Shown: positions 1 to 6,800, counted from the stretch's first letter. The stretch: 9,627 nt of DNA from FEN-1297 sp964618785 (GCA_964618785.1 CAZUCY010000133.1:1-9627); one strand, 5' to 3'. Notes: generated by a model from the letters alone, not told the origin. Numbers and translations are program-made.

Positions 1-164
1 GCTTTTGCTGATAATCTTAATGTTATAAATCTGTTTAGTTCCTGAACCCATACTCTTTTCTTTTGTAAATTTGGTAGAAATCTTCTTTTCCTTCGGTTAT
101 GCGCATGAGATACATGATTTCCTGTTATAGGTCCGATACCTGATATTTGACATCTTCTTGACAT
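1..164 (-). CDS. rpmB: 50S ribosomal protein L28, 5' part (runs off left edge)
   Basis: This gene encodes ribosomal protein L28 of the large subunit. The minus strand from 164 reads 54 codons in frame to the window edge. It begins MSRRCQISGIGPITGNHVSH, followed by the basic stretch RRKRRFLPNLQKKR and then VWVQELNRFITLRLSAK. This is the standard L28 layout: a G-x-GP turn, NxVSHA, RRFLPNLQKKR, and a beta strand ending in LR(L/V)SA. Family members are usually about 60-80 residues, so only the last 10-25 residues are missing. The ATG is preceded by AAGGAG (complement of 171-176) with a 6-nt spacer, which fixes the start. It is divergently arranged with the YciO-type gene. No frame damage is seen. 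The identity is recognised from the sequence and I am confident of it. Confidence 0.95.
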   Translation of the reverse strand, partial: MSRRCQISGIGPITGNHVSHAHNRRKRRFLPNLQKKRVWVQELNRFITLRLSAK

Positions 165-443
165 TTAATACTCCTTGAAATCTTTCTCATTATTTTAAAT
201 TTTAAACTGCAATATAATAAATTTATTCTTAAAAAATAGAAGAAATTTGGATTATTTTAGCTAAAATTTAATCTTCTTGTGAGCGATAATAAATTATATC
301 AAATAATATTGATAATTAAGTTTTCCTTTGTATTTTATGCTTGTACCTTCAAAAGTTCTATTGAAAAGAAATTTGTAGCTAAACGGAATAGGCGTTCTTT
401 TTATTGTATATTGAAAAACATTTTCTTATGAAAGGAGCTTTTT
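165..443. other. Divergent intergenic region, rpmB / yciO-type gene
   Basis: This very AT-rich spacer must hold the promoters of both divergent genes. Ribosome binding sites are clear at both ends: AAGGAG for rpmB at 171-176 (minus strand) and AAAGGAG for the rightward gene at 431-437. I cannot identify a promoter pair with good spacing on either strand. A short dyad, TATCAA (297-302) and TTGATA (309-314), lies near the centre. It could be an operator but is within what chance gives in such AT-rich DNA. No ORF or RNA gene is seen. Confidence 0.5.
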
Positions 444-1055
444 ATGGAGTATTATGAGCTTCATCCTCAAAATCCCCAATTTAGATTTATTAATAAAGCA
501 GTTGAAGTTTTAAAAAACGGAGGAGTAATTATTTATCCTACCGATACTGTTTACGGTATAGGCTGTGATATTTTTAATAAAGAAGCGCTTGAAAGAATTT
601 TCAGTATTAAAAATGATAGTAATAATAAATTACTTAGCTTTGTTTGTGCAAATCTTAAGGATATCGCTAAATATGCCAAAGTTTCCGATTATGCTTACAA
701 ATCGATGAGGCATTTATTACCGGGACCATATACTTTTATTCTTCCGGCAGCTAAATTAGTTCCTAAAAAATTATGGAGCAAAAGAAAAACCGTGGGTATA
801 CGTGTGCCTAATCATTCCGTTTCAATTAAGCTTGTTGAAGAATTGGGCAATCCTATAATAAGTACAAGTACAACTAATAGAAAAGGTCAAGTTGTGCTTG
901 ATCCTTTTGAAATAAAAAATATTTTTAATTCACAAGTTGATCTAATGCTTGCATCGGGAAGTCCTCCCGGTATTCTTTCGAGCATTATAGATTTAAGTAT
1001 GGATGTTCCTGAAGTGATTAGGCAAGGTGCTGGAGATATAAGCATGTTTGTATAA
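444..1055 (+). CDS. yciO: Sua5/YciO/YrdC family protein, YciO type
   Basis: This 203-residue protein has the YrdC-like fold that binds ATP, threonine and bicarbonate in threonylcarbamoyl-AMP synthases, which make the t6A tRNA precursor. Residues 1-43 (HPQNPQ, then GGVIIYPTDTVYGIGCDI), the central LLPGPYTFIL, the KRKTVGIRVPNH stretch, ISTST and the C-terminal EVIRQGAGD follow the E. coli YciO layout closely. In YrdC/Sua5 a KxR motif contacts substrate. Here the aligned stretch is K56-N57-D58, so the arginine is absent, as in YciO proteins. Automated pipelines would likely call it L-threonylcarbamoyladenylate synthase. I favour a YciO paralogue whose tRNA role is unproven. The start is fixed by AAAGGAG 6 nt upstream. 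It looks monocistronic, closed by the terminator just downstream. Confidence 0.88.
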   Translation: MEYYELHPQNPQFRFINKAVEVLKNGGVIIYPTDTVYGIGCDIFNKEALERIFSIKNDSNNKLLSFVCANLKDIAKYAKVSDYAYKSMRHLLPGPYTFILPAAKLVPKKLWSKRKTVGIRVPNHSVSIKLVEELGNPIISTSTTNRKGQVVLDPFEIKNIFNSQVDLMLASGSPPGILSSIIDLSMDVPEVIRQGAGDISMFV

Positions 1056-1076
1056 AAATGGTATAATCCACTTATT

Positions 1077-1120
1077 AAGGCTGGTTAGGATTTAGTCCCT
1101 GCCAGCTTTTCTTATTTTTT
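1077..1120 (+). terminator. Intrinsic terminator after the yciO-type gene
   Basis: The arm AAGGCTGG (1077-1084) pairs with CCAGCTTT (1102-1109), including one G-U pair. The stem continues inward through AGG (1087-1089) with CCT (1098-1100) and is followed by TTTTCTTATTTTTT. It lies 21 nt after the YciO-type stop codon. The T-tract runs into the last codons of the convergent dehydrogenase gene. On the minus strand the tail is not T-rich, so it probably works for rightward transcription only. Confidence 0.8.
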
Positions 1121-1885
1121 CCTATTTATATATGTCGAAGAAGCTTGCTGAATGGGGGTGACAATAATTTCACTAATATTTACATGGTTAGGTCGGGTAG
1201 CACAAAATAGCACAGTGCTTGCAATATCTTCCGGCGAAAGCGGTCTAACTCCATCATATACTTGGTCAGCTTTTGCAGAATCACCGCAGAACCTTATTTT
1301 GCTGAAATTAGTTAATACCATACCGGGATCTACAGTGGTCACACGGATATTTTTATCCAGCGTATCGATCCTGATACCTTGTGTCAATGCATTAACGGCA
1401 AACTTTGTTGCGCAATAGACATTTCCGTTAAGATAAACATCATGCCCTGCGGTTGAACCTATATTAATTACGTGACCACGAAGCCGTGCAACCATTAAGG
1501 GGAGTATTTCTCTTGTAACGTAGAGAAGCCCTTTAATATTAGTATCAATCATCTCTTCCCAATGCTCAATGTTGCCTTCAAAAATTTTCGTAAAACCTCT
1601 TGCTAATCCGGCATTATTTATTAATATATCAATCTTTTGCCAATCCTCAGGTAATGATGAAATAGCATTTTTTACATCAATATAATTTCTGACATCAAGT
1701 TTAATTGAGTAGACATTTACTCCAAAATGCTTTCTCAATAATTCTGCAAACTTATTCAATTTTTCAATACGCCTTGCCGAAAGAATAAGGTTTGCACCTT
1801 CCTTGGCAAATTCTTCCGCACACGCTTTCCCGATTCCTGAAGTAGCGCCTGTTATAAAAGTTGTTTTTTCTGAAAGTAATCCCAT
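1112..1885 (-). CDS. Short-chain dehydrogenase/reductase, YdfG-like (NADP-dependent 3-hydroxy acid dehydrogenase type)
   Basis: This is a classical cytosolic SDR of 257 residues. It has the Rossmann glycine motif TGATSGIG (12-19), an Arg-Arg pair (38-39) after beta-2 that favours NADP(H), NNAG (90-93), and the catalytic set Asn116, Ser144, Tyr157 and Lys161. Stretches such as IDILINNAGLA, MIDTNIKGL, HVINIGSTAG, GNVY and PEDI match E. coli YdfG, which oxidises L-allo-threonine, serine and 3-hydroxy acids. The exact substrate here is inferred by similarity. The ATG has only a weak AGGGA about 10 nt upstream. The gene lies 29 bp after the membrane protein gene on the same strand, so the two may be co-transcribed. 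Its 3' end overlaps the T-tract of the convergent terminator. All catalytic residues are present. Confidence 0.9.
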   Translation of the reverse strand: MGLLSEKTTFITGATSGIGKACAEEFAKEGANLILSARRIEKLNKFAELLRKHFGVNVYSIKLDVRNYIDVKNAISSLPEDWQKIDILINNAGLARGFTKIFEGNIEHWEEMIDTNIKGLLYVTREILPLMVARLRGHVINIGSTAGHDVYLNGNVYCATKFAVNALTQGIRIDTLDKNIRVTTVDPGMVLTNFSKIRFCGDSAKADQVYDGVRPLSPEDIASTVLFCATRPNHVNISEIIVTPIQQASSTYINRKK

Positions 1886-1914
1886 AAATTGTTGTCCCTA
1901 AAATTATTTCACAA

Positions 1915-2439
1915 TTATTTTCGGCTTGGTACCGGTAAGGATTTTTTGAGCCTTTTAGCTAATATATTTAGATATGCTAAAAGTATTAACGCCATTAATA
2001 AAATAAAGATTAATTGTTGAATGTAAGTTAAATTACCGTACTTTAATAACATCTGTAAATCAACTGTGAATGAAGATTTTAGCAAAATTGAACATATAAT
2101 AATGAATATCGCAAAAATTAAATAACCTATATTAATCAATTGATTTATTATTATAAAACTTTTTACCCTGTCACTTATTGTTTTAGTAAACCATATAAGT
2201 AAAATTTCAATAATAAAAATACTCCCAATAAAAGGAGTACCAAATACTACCCCATAAGAAATGAAATTATTCTTTCCAAGTGCTGGAAGTAATATAGTCA
2301 ACTTCCATCCGTTGAATATAATCGCTATATGACCCTTGATAAGTATGACTGCGGCAAACATCTTTAGTAGCTCATCTAAAAAAAAGATTGAAATAAACCC
2401 TGATAATAATCCTAATAAAATTATAGTTGCTTTATTCAC
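1915..2439 (-). CDS. Unrecognised multi-pass membrane protein
   Basis: I do not recognise this family. The 174-residue product is strongly hydrophobic, with about four predicted membrane helices near residues 5-33, 60-85, 95-120 and 139-160. A shorter hydrophobic stretch lies near 37-54. The C-terminus ends in a basic tail (KRLKKSLPVPSRK), which would be cytoplasmic by the positive-inside rule. No metal-binding HExxH, cysteine pair or transporter signature is visible. The first codon is GTG. An in-frame TAA lies upstream and no ATG intervenes, so GTG is the only reasonable full-length start. A purine-rich GGAAG precedes it closely. It is upstream of, and 29 bp from, the YdfG-like dehydrogenase, so they may form an operon. 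The uninterrupted frame and typical membrane-protein composition support a real gene. Confidence 0.7.
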   Translation of the reverse strand: MNKATIILLGLLSGFISIFFLDELLKMFAAVILIKGHIAIIFNGWKLTILLPALGKNNFISYGVVFGTPFIGSIFIIEILLIWFTKTISDRVKSFIIINQLINIGYLIFAIFIIICSILLKSSFTVDLQMLLKYGNLTYIQQLIFILLMALILLAYLNILAKRLKKSLPVPSRK

Positions 2440-2629
2440 TTATCTTCCGGGGGAATTTATTTTTATGTAATTAATAACTTCAATTACTAATATATAAACT
2501 TGTTGAAATAGGTTAAAGTTTCTGATAAATAAATTTAAATTGAATTATGCGGCTCGTGTAAATAGTCCTGTTGTTTTATAATTCATAAATAGTATGGTCT
2601 AATTCAACAATTAAAAATTAAGACATTAA

Positions 2630-3652
2630 TCAGAACCTGCCCTCAATTTCAGATCCGCAATTGTAACATCTACCGTCTCTAATTTTGTTGAAGATTACTG
2701 AATGCCAGTCTCTTTTAATAAGAGGAGTATTGCAGCCAGGACAATATGTTGTTTGACCATCTATATTGTGTACATTGCCAACATAACAATATTTAATTCC
2801 CATTGAAAGTGCAATTTTTCTTGCAGTGTCAAGTGTTATTTCAGGGGTTCTTTCTTTAGCTGTCATTTTAAAATCAGGATGAAATGCCGTAAAATGAAGC
2901 GGAACGCCATCGCCAAGATTTCTCATTATCCAATCACATTCTTGCTTTACTTCTTCGCTTGAATCATTTTCATCCGGGATAAGAAGAGTAGTAATTTCAA
3001 ACCAAATACATGTTTCTTTTTTCAACCAAACTAGTGTATCTAGTACGTCTTTTAAATGAGAAAAAGTTAGTTTAAAATAAAATTTGTCTGTAAATCCTTT
3101 CAAGTCAACATTTGCAGCGTCTATATATTTATAAACATCGTTGCGCGCCCTTTTATCGATATACCCTGCTGTGACAATAACCGTCTTGATTCCTTCTTCT
3201 CTTGCAATTCTTGAAATATCAATTACATACTCGCCGAAAACCGTGGGATCGTTATACGTAAATGCAATTGATGGGACTTTATACTTTTTTGCAAGATTAA
3301 CTACATCTCCAGGGGAAGCATAAATCGAATTCAAATCATCTGCTTTTGCCTTGCTTATAGACCAATTTTGACAAAACTTGCATCCAAGGTTGCAACCGGC
3401 TGTGCCGAAGCTTAATATTGAAGTCCCCGGATAAAAATGGCTAAGTGGTTTTTTTTCAACAGGATCTATCGCAAAACCGGTAGGTCTGCCGTAACCGATT
3501 GAGTATAGCTTATTGTTATGATTTTGTCTTATGAAACAGAACCCGGCTTGCCCTTCACCGATCTTACAATAGCGGGGACATAGTGTGCAGAGAATTTTTC
3601 CATTTCCATCCGGTTCCCACCACTGCGCCACTTTTAATTTATCATTTTCCAT
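2630..3652 (-). CDS. amrS: AmmeMemoRadiSam system radical SAM enzyme
   Basis: This 340-residue radical SAM enzyme, related to pyruvate formate-lyase activating enzymes, belongs to the conserved AMMECR1/Memo/radical SAM gene set, whose biochemical role I cannot state from sequence. The N-terminus has a four-cysteine cluster (C22, C25, C29, C39). The [4Fe-4S]-SAM motif is C87-x3-C91-x2-C94 in GCNLGCKFCQNW. FTYNDPT and a TAGYI strand follow, then the family-typical YVGNVH (290-295). The C-terminus has two CxxC pairs (C304/C307, C329/C332) that look like a zinc ribbon. Length is typical for the family. The AMMECR1 and Memo partners are not in this window. The ATG has no Shine-Dalgarno, but a promoter-like TATAAT sits about 17 nt upstream, suggesting a very short leader. 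It follows pyruvate kinase on the same strand across a terminator. Confidence 0.9.
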   Translation of the reverse strand: MENDKLKVAQWWEPDGNGKILCTLCPRYCKIGEGQAGFCFIRQNHNNKLYSIGYGRPTGFAIDPVEKKPLSHFYPGTSILSFGTAGCNLGCKFCQNWSISKAKADDLNSIYASPGDVVNLAKKYKVPSIAFTYNDPTVFGEYVIDISRIAREEGIKTVIVTAGYIDKRARNDVYKYIDAANVDLKGFTDKFYFKLTFSHLKDVLDTLVWLKKETCIWFEITTLLIPDENDSSEEVKQECDWIMRNLGDGVPLHFTAFHPDFKMTAKERTPEITLDTARKIALSMGIKYCYVGNVHNIDGQTTYCPGCNTPLIKRDWHSVIFNKIRDGRCYNCGSEIEGRF

Positions 3653-3668
3653 AGCAATACTTATATCA

Positions 3669-3697
3669 ATTATATTTTTTTCTTACTTAATCTTGAA
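3669..3697 (-). promoter_or_regulatory. Probable sigma-70-type promoter of amrS
   Basis: Read on the minus strand, TTCAAG (complement of 3692-3697) is followed after exactly 17 bases by a perfect TATAAT (complement of 3669-3674). The -35 matches only three of six consensus positions. Transcription would begin near 3662, leaving roughly a 10-nt leader before the amrS ATG at 3652. That fits the absence of a Shine-Dalgarno. AT-rich DNA makes chance TATAAT hits common. Confidence 0.4.
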
Positions 3698-3730
3698 TTT
3701 ATACTTATCTCTTTAAGCGACTATAGTGAT

Positions 3731-3768
3731 GAAAATAAGAACAGGAATAGATTATTAAATCATCCTGT
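3731..3768 (-). terminator. Intrinsic terminator after pyruvate kinase
   Basis: On the minus strand, ACAGGA (complement of 3763-3768) pairs with TCCTGT (complement of 3741-3746). Within it GATT pairs with AATC around a TAAT loop (complement of 3750-3761). The hairpin is followed by TCTTATTTTC. It begins 19 nt after the pyruvate kinase stop codon and separates that gene from amrS. The plus-strand side has no T-tract, so it acts leftward. Confidence 0.75.
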
Positions 3769-3786
3769 AATCTTAATAACCAAACT

Positions 3787-5259
3787 TTATATAGTTTCAA
3801 ACCTTAACCAGTTAACTCGGCTCTTTTCGGAATATGGCGCCCCGGCAGTGAATATTACAATATCTCCTTCTTTAACAAGTCCGGCATCAAAAATTAATTT
3901 TTTTGCCTTGTCTATTGCAATATGTTCCTTGTCGATATTATCCATAAAAATTGATTTCACGCCCCAGCATAAACATAGATTGTTCATTGTATCAACGCTA
4001 TTTGACACAGCTATTATATTAGAAGGTGATCTAAACTTTGCAAGGTTTCTTGCTGTGCGTCCTTTATAAGTAAACACGACTATTGCAGAAGCATTTACCT
4101 GTCTGCTAATAGCTGAAATTGCTTTACCGGTCGAATCAAAAAGATTTTCTTCAATATTTGAAGGGATAACAAATTCATTATCTCTTAGCGGTTGTAAGTA
4201 CAATTCAGCCTTCCGAACAATGTCATTCATCATTTTTACTGTCTGAGCAGGATTTTTGCCGATGGAAGTTTCGCCGCTTAGCATAACAATATCTGTCCCG
4301 TCAAGTACTGCGTTGGCAACATCCGAAGCTTCTGCGCGTGTTGGAATCGGGTTATGAATCATTGATTCAAGCATCTGCGTTGCAGTAATAACAAGCTTAC
4401 CCACGGCGTTGCATTTCTTAATTATCATCTTTTGTATTATCGGAACTTCCTGCGGCGGTAACTCCACACCCAGATCACCGCGGGCAACCATTATGCCATC
4501 CGCTGCTTCCAATATCTCATTAAAATTATCAACTGCTTCCTTTTTTTCAATCTTTGCAATAATAGGTTTTATTTGATTTTTATTTTTAAGCCATTGACGC
4601 AAATGCAAAATATCTTTTGCTGACCTTACGAAAGAAAGCGCAATGTAATCTACTCTATGCTTTAGTGCAAACTCTATATCATCAAAATCTTTTTCAGTAA
4701 CTGAAGGCGTTGAAAGAAACATACCTGGTAGGTTCATTCCTTTCTTTGGGCGTAATATACCGCCCTCTTCAATTTTACAAATAACAGAACTATTTTTCTT
4801 TTCAATAATTTTTAAACGGATAAGCCCATCATCAATCAAAATGGAATCGTTTATTTTAGCATCTTTAGGCAGCGGCTTGTATGATGTTGAAATTAATCCT
4901 TTTGTCCCTTTTACGTCATCAATAGTAATTTCAATTGTTTCACCTGAATTAATTTCTATCTCTGGTGAAGTTAGTTCACCTATCCTTATTTTAGGTCCCT
5001 GTAAATCCATTAATATCGCCAAAGGTGTTTTTGCATCCTCGCATGCCTTGTCAATTTCATTATATAGAGCCGTATAAAAATCATAATTACTATATGAAAA
5101 ATTGAGTCTAATTCCATCCATACCTGATTGAATTAAATTACTTATTATAACGGCTGAATTTGTAGCAGGCCCTAGAGTGCAAAGAATCTTGGTTTTTGCA
5201 GAGGTATTCTGTTGACTTAGTCTTAAGGAATTCAATCCGCTTTTGCGGGAGATACTCAT
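3787..5259 (-). CDS. pyk: Pyruvate kinase
   Basis: Pyruvate kinase transfers phosphate from phosphoenolpyruvate to ADP in the last step of glycolysis, in the cytosol. The 490-residue protein has the usual A/B/A/C domain order and no extra PEP-utiliser domain. Visible active-site elements are RLNFS (51-55), MDLQGPKIR (84-92), the B domain at about 90-185, AKIEKKEAV (235-243) with catalytic Lys236 and metal ligand Glu238, ARGDLGVE (259-266) with metal ligand Asp262, and ATQMLESM (293-300) with Thr294. These are followed by PTRAEASDVANAVLDGTD and a C-domain at about 370-490. Leu86, Gln87, Lys90 and Ile93 match the set known from K+-independent pyruvate kinases. The usual His after NFS is Tyr56. 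AGAAGG lies about 10 nt before the ATG. Transcription ends at a hairpin 19 nt past the stop. Confidence 0.97.
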   Translation of the reverse strand: MSISRKSGLNSLRLSQQNTSAKTKILCTLGPATNSAVIISNLIQSGMDGIRLNFSYSNYDFYTALYNEIDKACEDAKTPLAILMDLQGPKIRIGELTSPEIEINSGETIEITIDDVKGTKGLISTSYKPLPKDAKINDSILIDDGLIRLKIIEKKNSSVICKIEEGGILRPKKGMNLPGMFLSTPSVTEKDFDDIEFALKHRVDYIALSFVRSAKDILHLRQWLKNKNQIKPIIAKIEKKEAVDNFNEILEAADGIMVARGDLGVELPPQEVPIIQKMIIKKCNAVGKLVITATQMLESMIHNPIPTRAEASDVANAVLDGTDIVMLSGETSIGKNPAQTVKMMNDIVRKAELYLQPLRDNEFVIPSNIEENLFDSTGKAISAISRQVNASAIVVFTYKGRTARNLAKFRSPSNIIAVSNSVDTMNNLCLCWGVKSIFMDNIDKEHIAIDKAKKLIFDAGLVKEGDIVIFTAGAPYSEKSRVNWLRFETI

Positions 5260-5409
5260 ATTATTTTATCCTTCTTTTAATCTTTAATTCTATTTTTATT
5301 ATTTGTCTTGCTTACTCTAAATTTTTTCTAAAGATATTTGAAATTTCTTACAACTAAATCAAATATGTGGTTTTCCTTATAAACCCTTTTTGAAACATCC
5401 TTACCAACC

Positions 5410-5565
5410 ATGCTAACTGTCAGTATTTCAATTCCTGCTTTAACTCATTCAATTGTTGAAATATCAAATAATCCTTTAATAGGTGGTAAAAATTATCAAC
5501 TAATTTCGCAATTAAAATCTAATCATTATTATGAAGAATTTCAAAAAATTGCTCTTGATTTTTAA
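5410..5565 (+). CDS. Possible small ORF or coding remnant, 51 aa
   Basis: An ATG-started frame of 51 codons ends at TAA. The same frame is open back to 5383, 60 sense codons in total, which is long for DNA this rich in A and T. The product begins MLTVSISIPALTHSIVEISN and has a more charged C-terminal half (LKSNHYYEEFQKIALDF). I recognise no family. No Shine-Dalgarno precedes the ATG, and the upstream in-frame TAA (5380-5382) leaves no better start. It may be a real small gene, the 3' remnant of a lost gene, or chance. It sits between divergent promoters and is followed by a hairpin at 5581, which is weak support for a transcribed unit. Confidence 0.25.
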   Translation: MLTVSISIPALTHSIVEISNNPLIGGKNYQLISQLKSNHYYEEFQKIALDF

Positions 5566-5580
5566 TACAAAATCAAATTA

Positions 5581-5605
5581 AAAGATGTCGTTCAATAACA
5601 TCTTT
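5581..5605. repeat. Perfect 8-bp inverted repeat
   Basis: AAAGATGT (5581-5588) and ACATCTTT (5598-5605) form a perfect 8-bp stem with a 9-base loop, 16 bases after the small ORF stop. On the minus strand it is followed by a T-rich run, and on the plus strand by AAACC. It could be an operator or an RNA hairpin. Confidence 0.45.
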
Positions 5606-5610
5606 AAACC

Positions 5611-5650
5611 AAATTGTTAAATTTGTAACAACAATTTTTATGATTTTTAT
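5611..5650 (+). terminator. Weak hairpin with T-rich tail just upstream of the aminotransferase
   Basis: AAATTGTT (5611-5618) pairs with AACAATTT (5630-5637). An alternative pairing is TTGTTA (5614-5619) with TAACAA (5626-5631). T-rich sequence (TTTTTATGATTTTTA) follows. The stem is almost all A-T, so it is weak. It could end a short rightward transcript or act as an attenuator-like leader of the aminotransferase. It could also be chance. Confidence 0.3.
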
Positions 5651-5662
5651 TGAAATAAAAAA

Positions 5663-6796
5663 ATGTTAAATGTCAAAAAAGCAAGAGAACAGTTCCCTTA
5701 TCTTAAACATGGGAAAATTTATTTTAATCATGCTTCTTCCGGTCCGCTTTGTACTCCGGTAATTGAAAGCATTCATAATGTACTCTATGAAAAAAGCAAT
5801 ACAAACATTGACGATTACATCGGGCTTCAGGAAGTAATTAAAGAGACTAAATCGGATATCGCTACTTTAATCAACACCGTACCTGACCGTATTGCTTTTG
5901 TTGATAATACTACCAATGGTATTAACATATTAGCTACCGGTTTGAAATTGAAAAAGGGGGATCATATACTTCTTAATGACCTTGAATTTCCGGCAAATGT
6001 TTATCCATTTTTAAATCTCCAGAAAGAAGGAATTGTTATTGACCTGGTAAAGTCGCATGATGGAATTGTTTCCGCAGAGGATATTATTGAAGGAATTGTA
6101 CAGGAAACAAAATTAATTTCAATCAGCCAGGTCCAATTTTTAACAGGTTACAGGGTGAATCTTAAAAAGATCGGGAATATTTGCCGGGAAAAAGATATAA
6201 TCTTTTCTGTTGATGCAATCCAAGGACTTGGGGCTGTAGGCTTGGATGTAATCAATAGCTATATCGATTTTATTTCAGCAGGTAGCCAAAAGTGGCTTTT
6301 AGGCTTGCAGGGACTTGGATTTATCTATTTATCTGAAGCCTTGCAAGAGAAAATTTGTCAGAATTGTATTGGCTGGCTTTCAGTTGAAAATGCCTGGGAT
6401 TTTCTGCATTATGAGCTGAAATTGAAAAAAACTGCTGACCGTTATCAGGGTGGTACACTTAACTCTATTGGAATTTATGCACTGAATTCATCTCTAAAAT
6501 TTTTAAAACACCATGGCTTTACTGATATAGAAAATTGTATAATTGATAATTCATCATATTTTATGGAAAAACTCGCTGATACAAGATTCAAACCTGCTTT
6601 CCAAAGTTTTGATAAAAATAGTATTGCCGGAATCATTAGTTTTAAAGACGATGGGAGGGGAAAGATTTACAACGCTCTATCCAAAGAAAATATAATTTGT
6701 TCAATGAGACTGGGATATATAAGATTGTCGCCACATTTTTATAATTTAAAAGAGGAAATTGATAAGGTTATTGATGTCCTAAAAAAAATCGACTGA
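5663..6796 (+). CDS. Class V-fold PLP-dependent aminotransferase (non-desulfurase type)
   Basis: This is a 377-residue fold-type I PLP enzyme of the class V superfamily, which includes cysteine desulfurases, selenocysteine lyases, isopenicillin N epimerase-like and hercynylcysteine lyase-like proteins. Visible elements are YFNHASSGPL (20-29) at the cofactor entrance, NTTNGIN (82-88) for phosphate binding, SVDAIQGLG (182-190) with Asp184 and Gln187 against the pyridine ring, and SAGSQKWL (205-212) with the Schiff-base Lys210. A C-terminal IRLSPHFYNLKEEID carries Arg354, expected to bind the substrate carboxylate. The RxGHHCA loop with the catalytic cysteine of SufS/CsdB is absent, so cysteine desulfurase activity is unlikely. 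The substrate cannot be assigned. The ATG has no Shine-Dalgarno, only an A-rich leader. It stands alone and converges on the broken deformylase gene 4 bp away. Confidence 0.88.
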   Translation: MLNVKKAREQFPYLKHGKIYFNHASSGPLCTPVIESIHNVLYEKSNTNIDDYIGLQEVIKETKSDIATLINTVPDRIAFVDNTTNGINILATGLKLKKGDHILLNDLEFPANVYPFLNLQKEGIVIDLVKSHDGIVSAEDIIEGIVQETKLISISQVQFLTGYRVNLKKIGNICREKDIIFSVDAIQGLGAVGLDVINSYIDFISAGSQKWLLGLQGLGFIYLSEALQEKICQNCIGWLSVENAWDFLHYELKLKKTADRYQGGTLNSIGIYALNSSLKFLKHHGFTDIENCIIDNSSYFMEKLADTRFKPAFQSFDKNSIAGIISFKDDGRGKIYNALSKENIICSMRLGYIRLSPHFYNLKEEIDKVIDVLKKID

Positions 6797-6800
6797 AACT

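Larger units (their letters stand above)
5260..5662. other. 403 bp intergenic region between divergent pyk and aminotransferase genes
   Basis: The pyk side carries its ribosome binding site (AGAAGG, minus strand). It also carries a weak promoter candidate on the minus strand: TTGTAA (complement of 5348-5353), a 17-base spacer, then TAGAAA (complement of 5325-5330), each four of six consensus positions. The centre holds a possible small ORF (listed separately). The right side holds two inverted repeats (listed separately) immediately before the aminotransferase. No tRNA, known riboswitch or mobile element is seen. Confidence 0.5.

Noticed and set aside
276..295. TTGTGAGCGATAATAAATT resembles the E. 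coli lac operator half and core
   Set aside because: The second half does not match, there is no sugar operon or LacI-type regulator nearby, and the host is not an enterobacterium. Chance similarity.
297..314. TATCAA/TTGATA dyad in the rpmB-yciO spacer as an operator
   Set aside because: Only 6 bp per arm, nearly all A-T, and no known regulator motif.
1152..1418. Plus-strand 88-codon ORF inside the SDR gene
   Set aside because: Antisense shadow of an SDR with all catalytic motifs; no family match or ribosome binding site.
2541..2585. TGAATTAT/ATAATTCA inverted repeat between amrS and the membrane protein gene
   Set aside because: The loop is 29 bases and the stem is A-T rich with no T-tract, so it is not a convincing terminator.
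2597..2624. GTCTAATTC ... AATTAAGAC bulged stem just after the amrS stop as a terminator
   Set aside because: The stem is bulged and A-T rich, and the following minus-strand bases (CATACTATTTATG) are not a proper T-tract.
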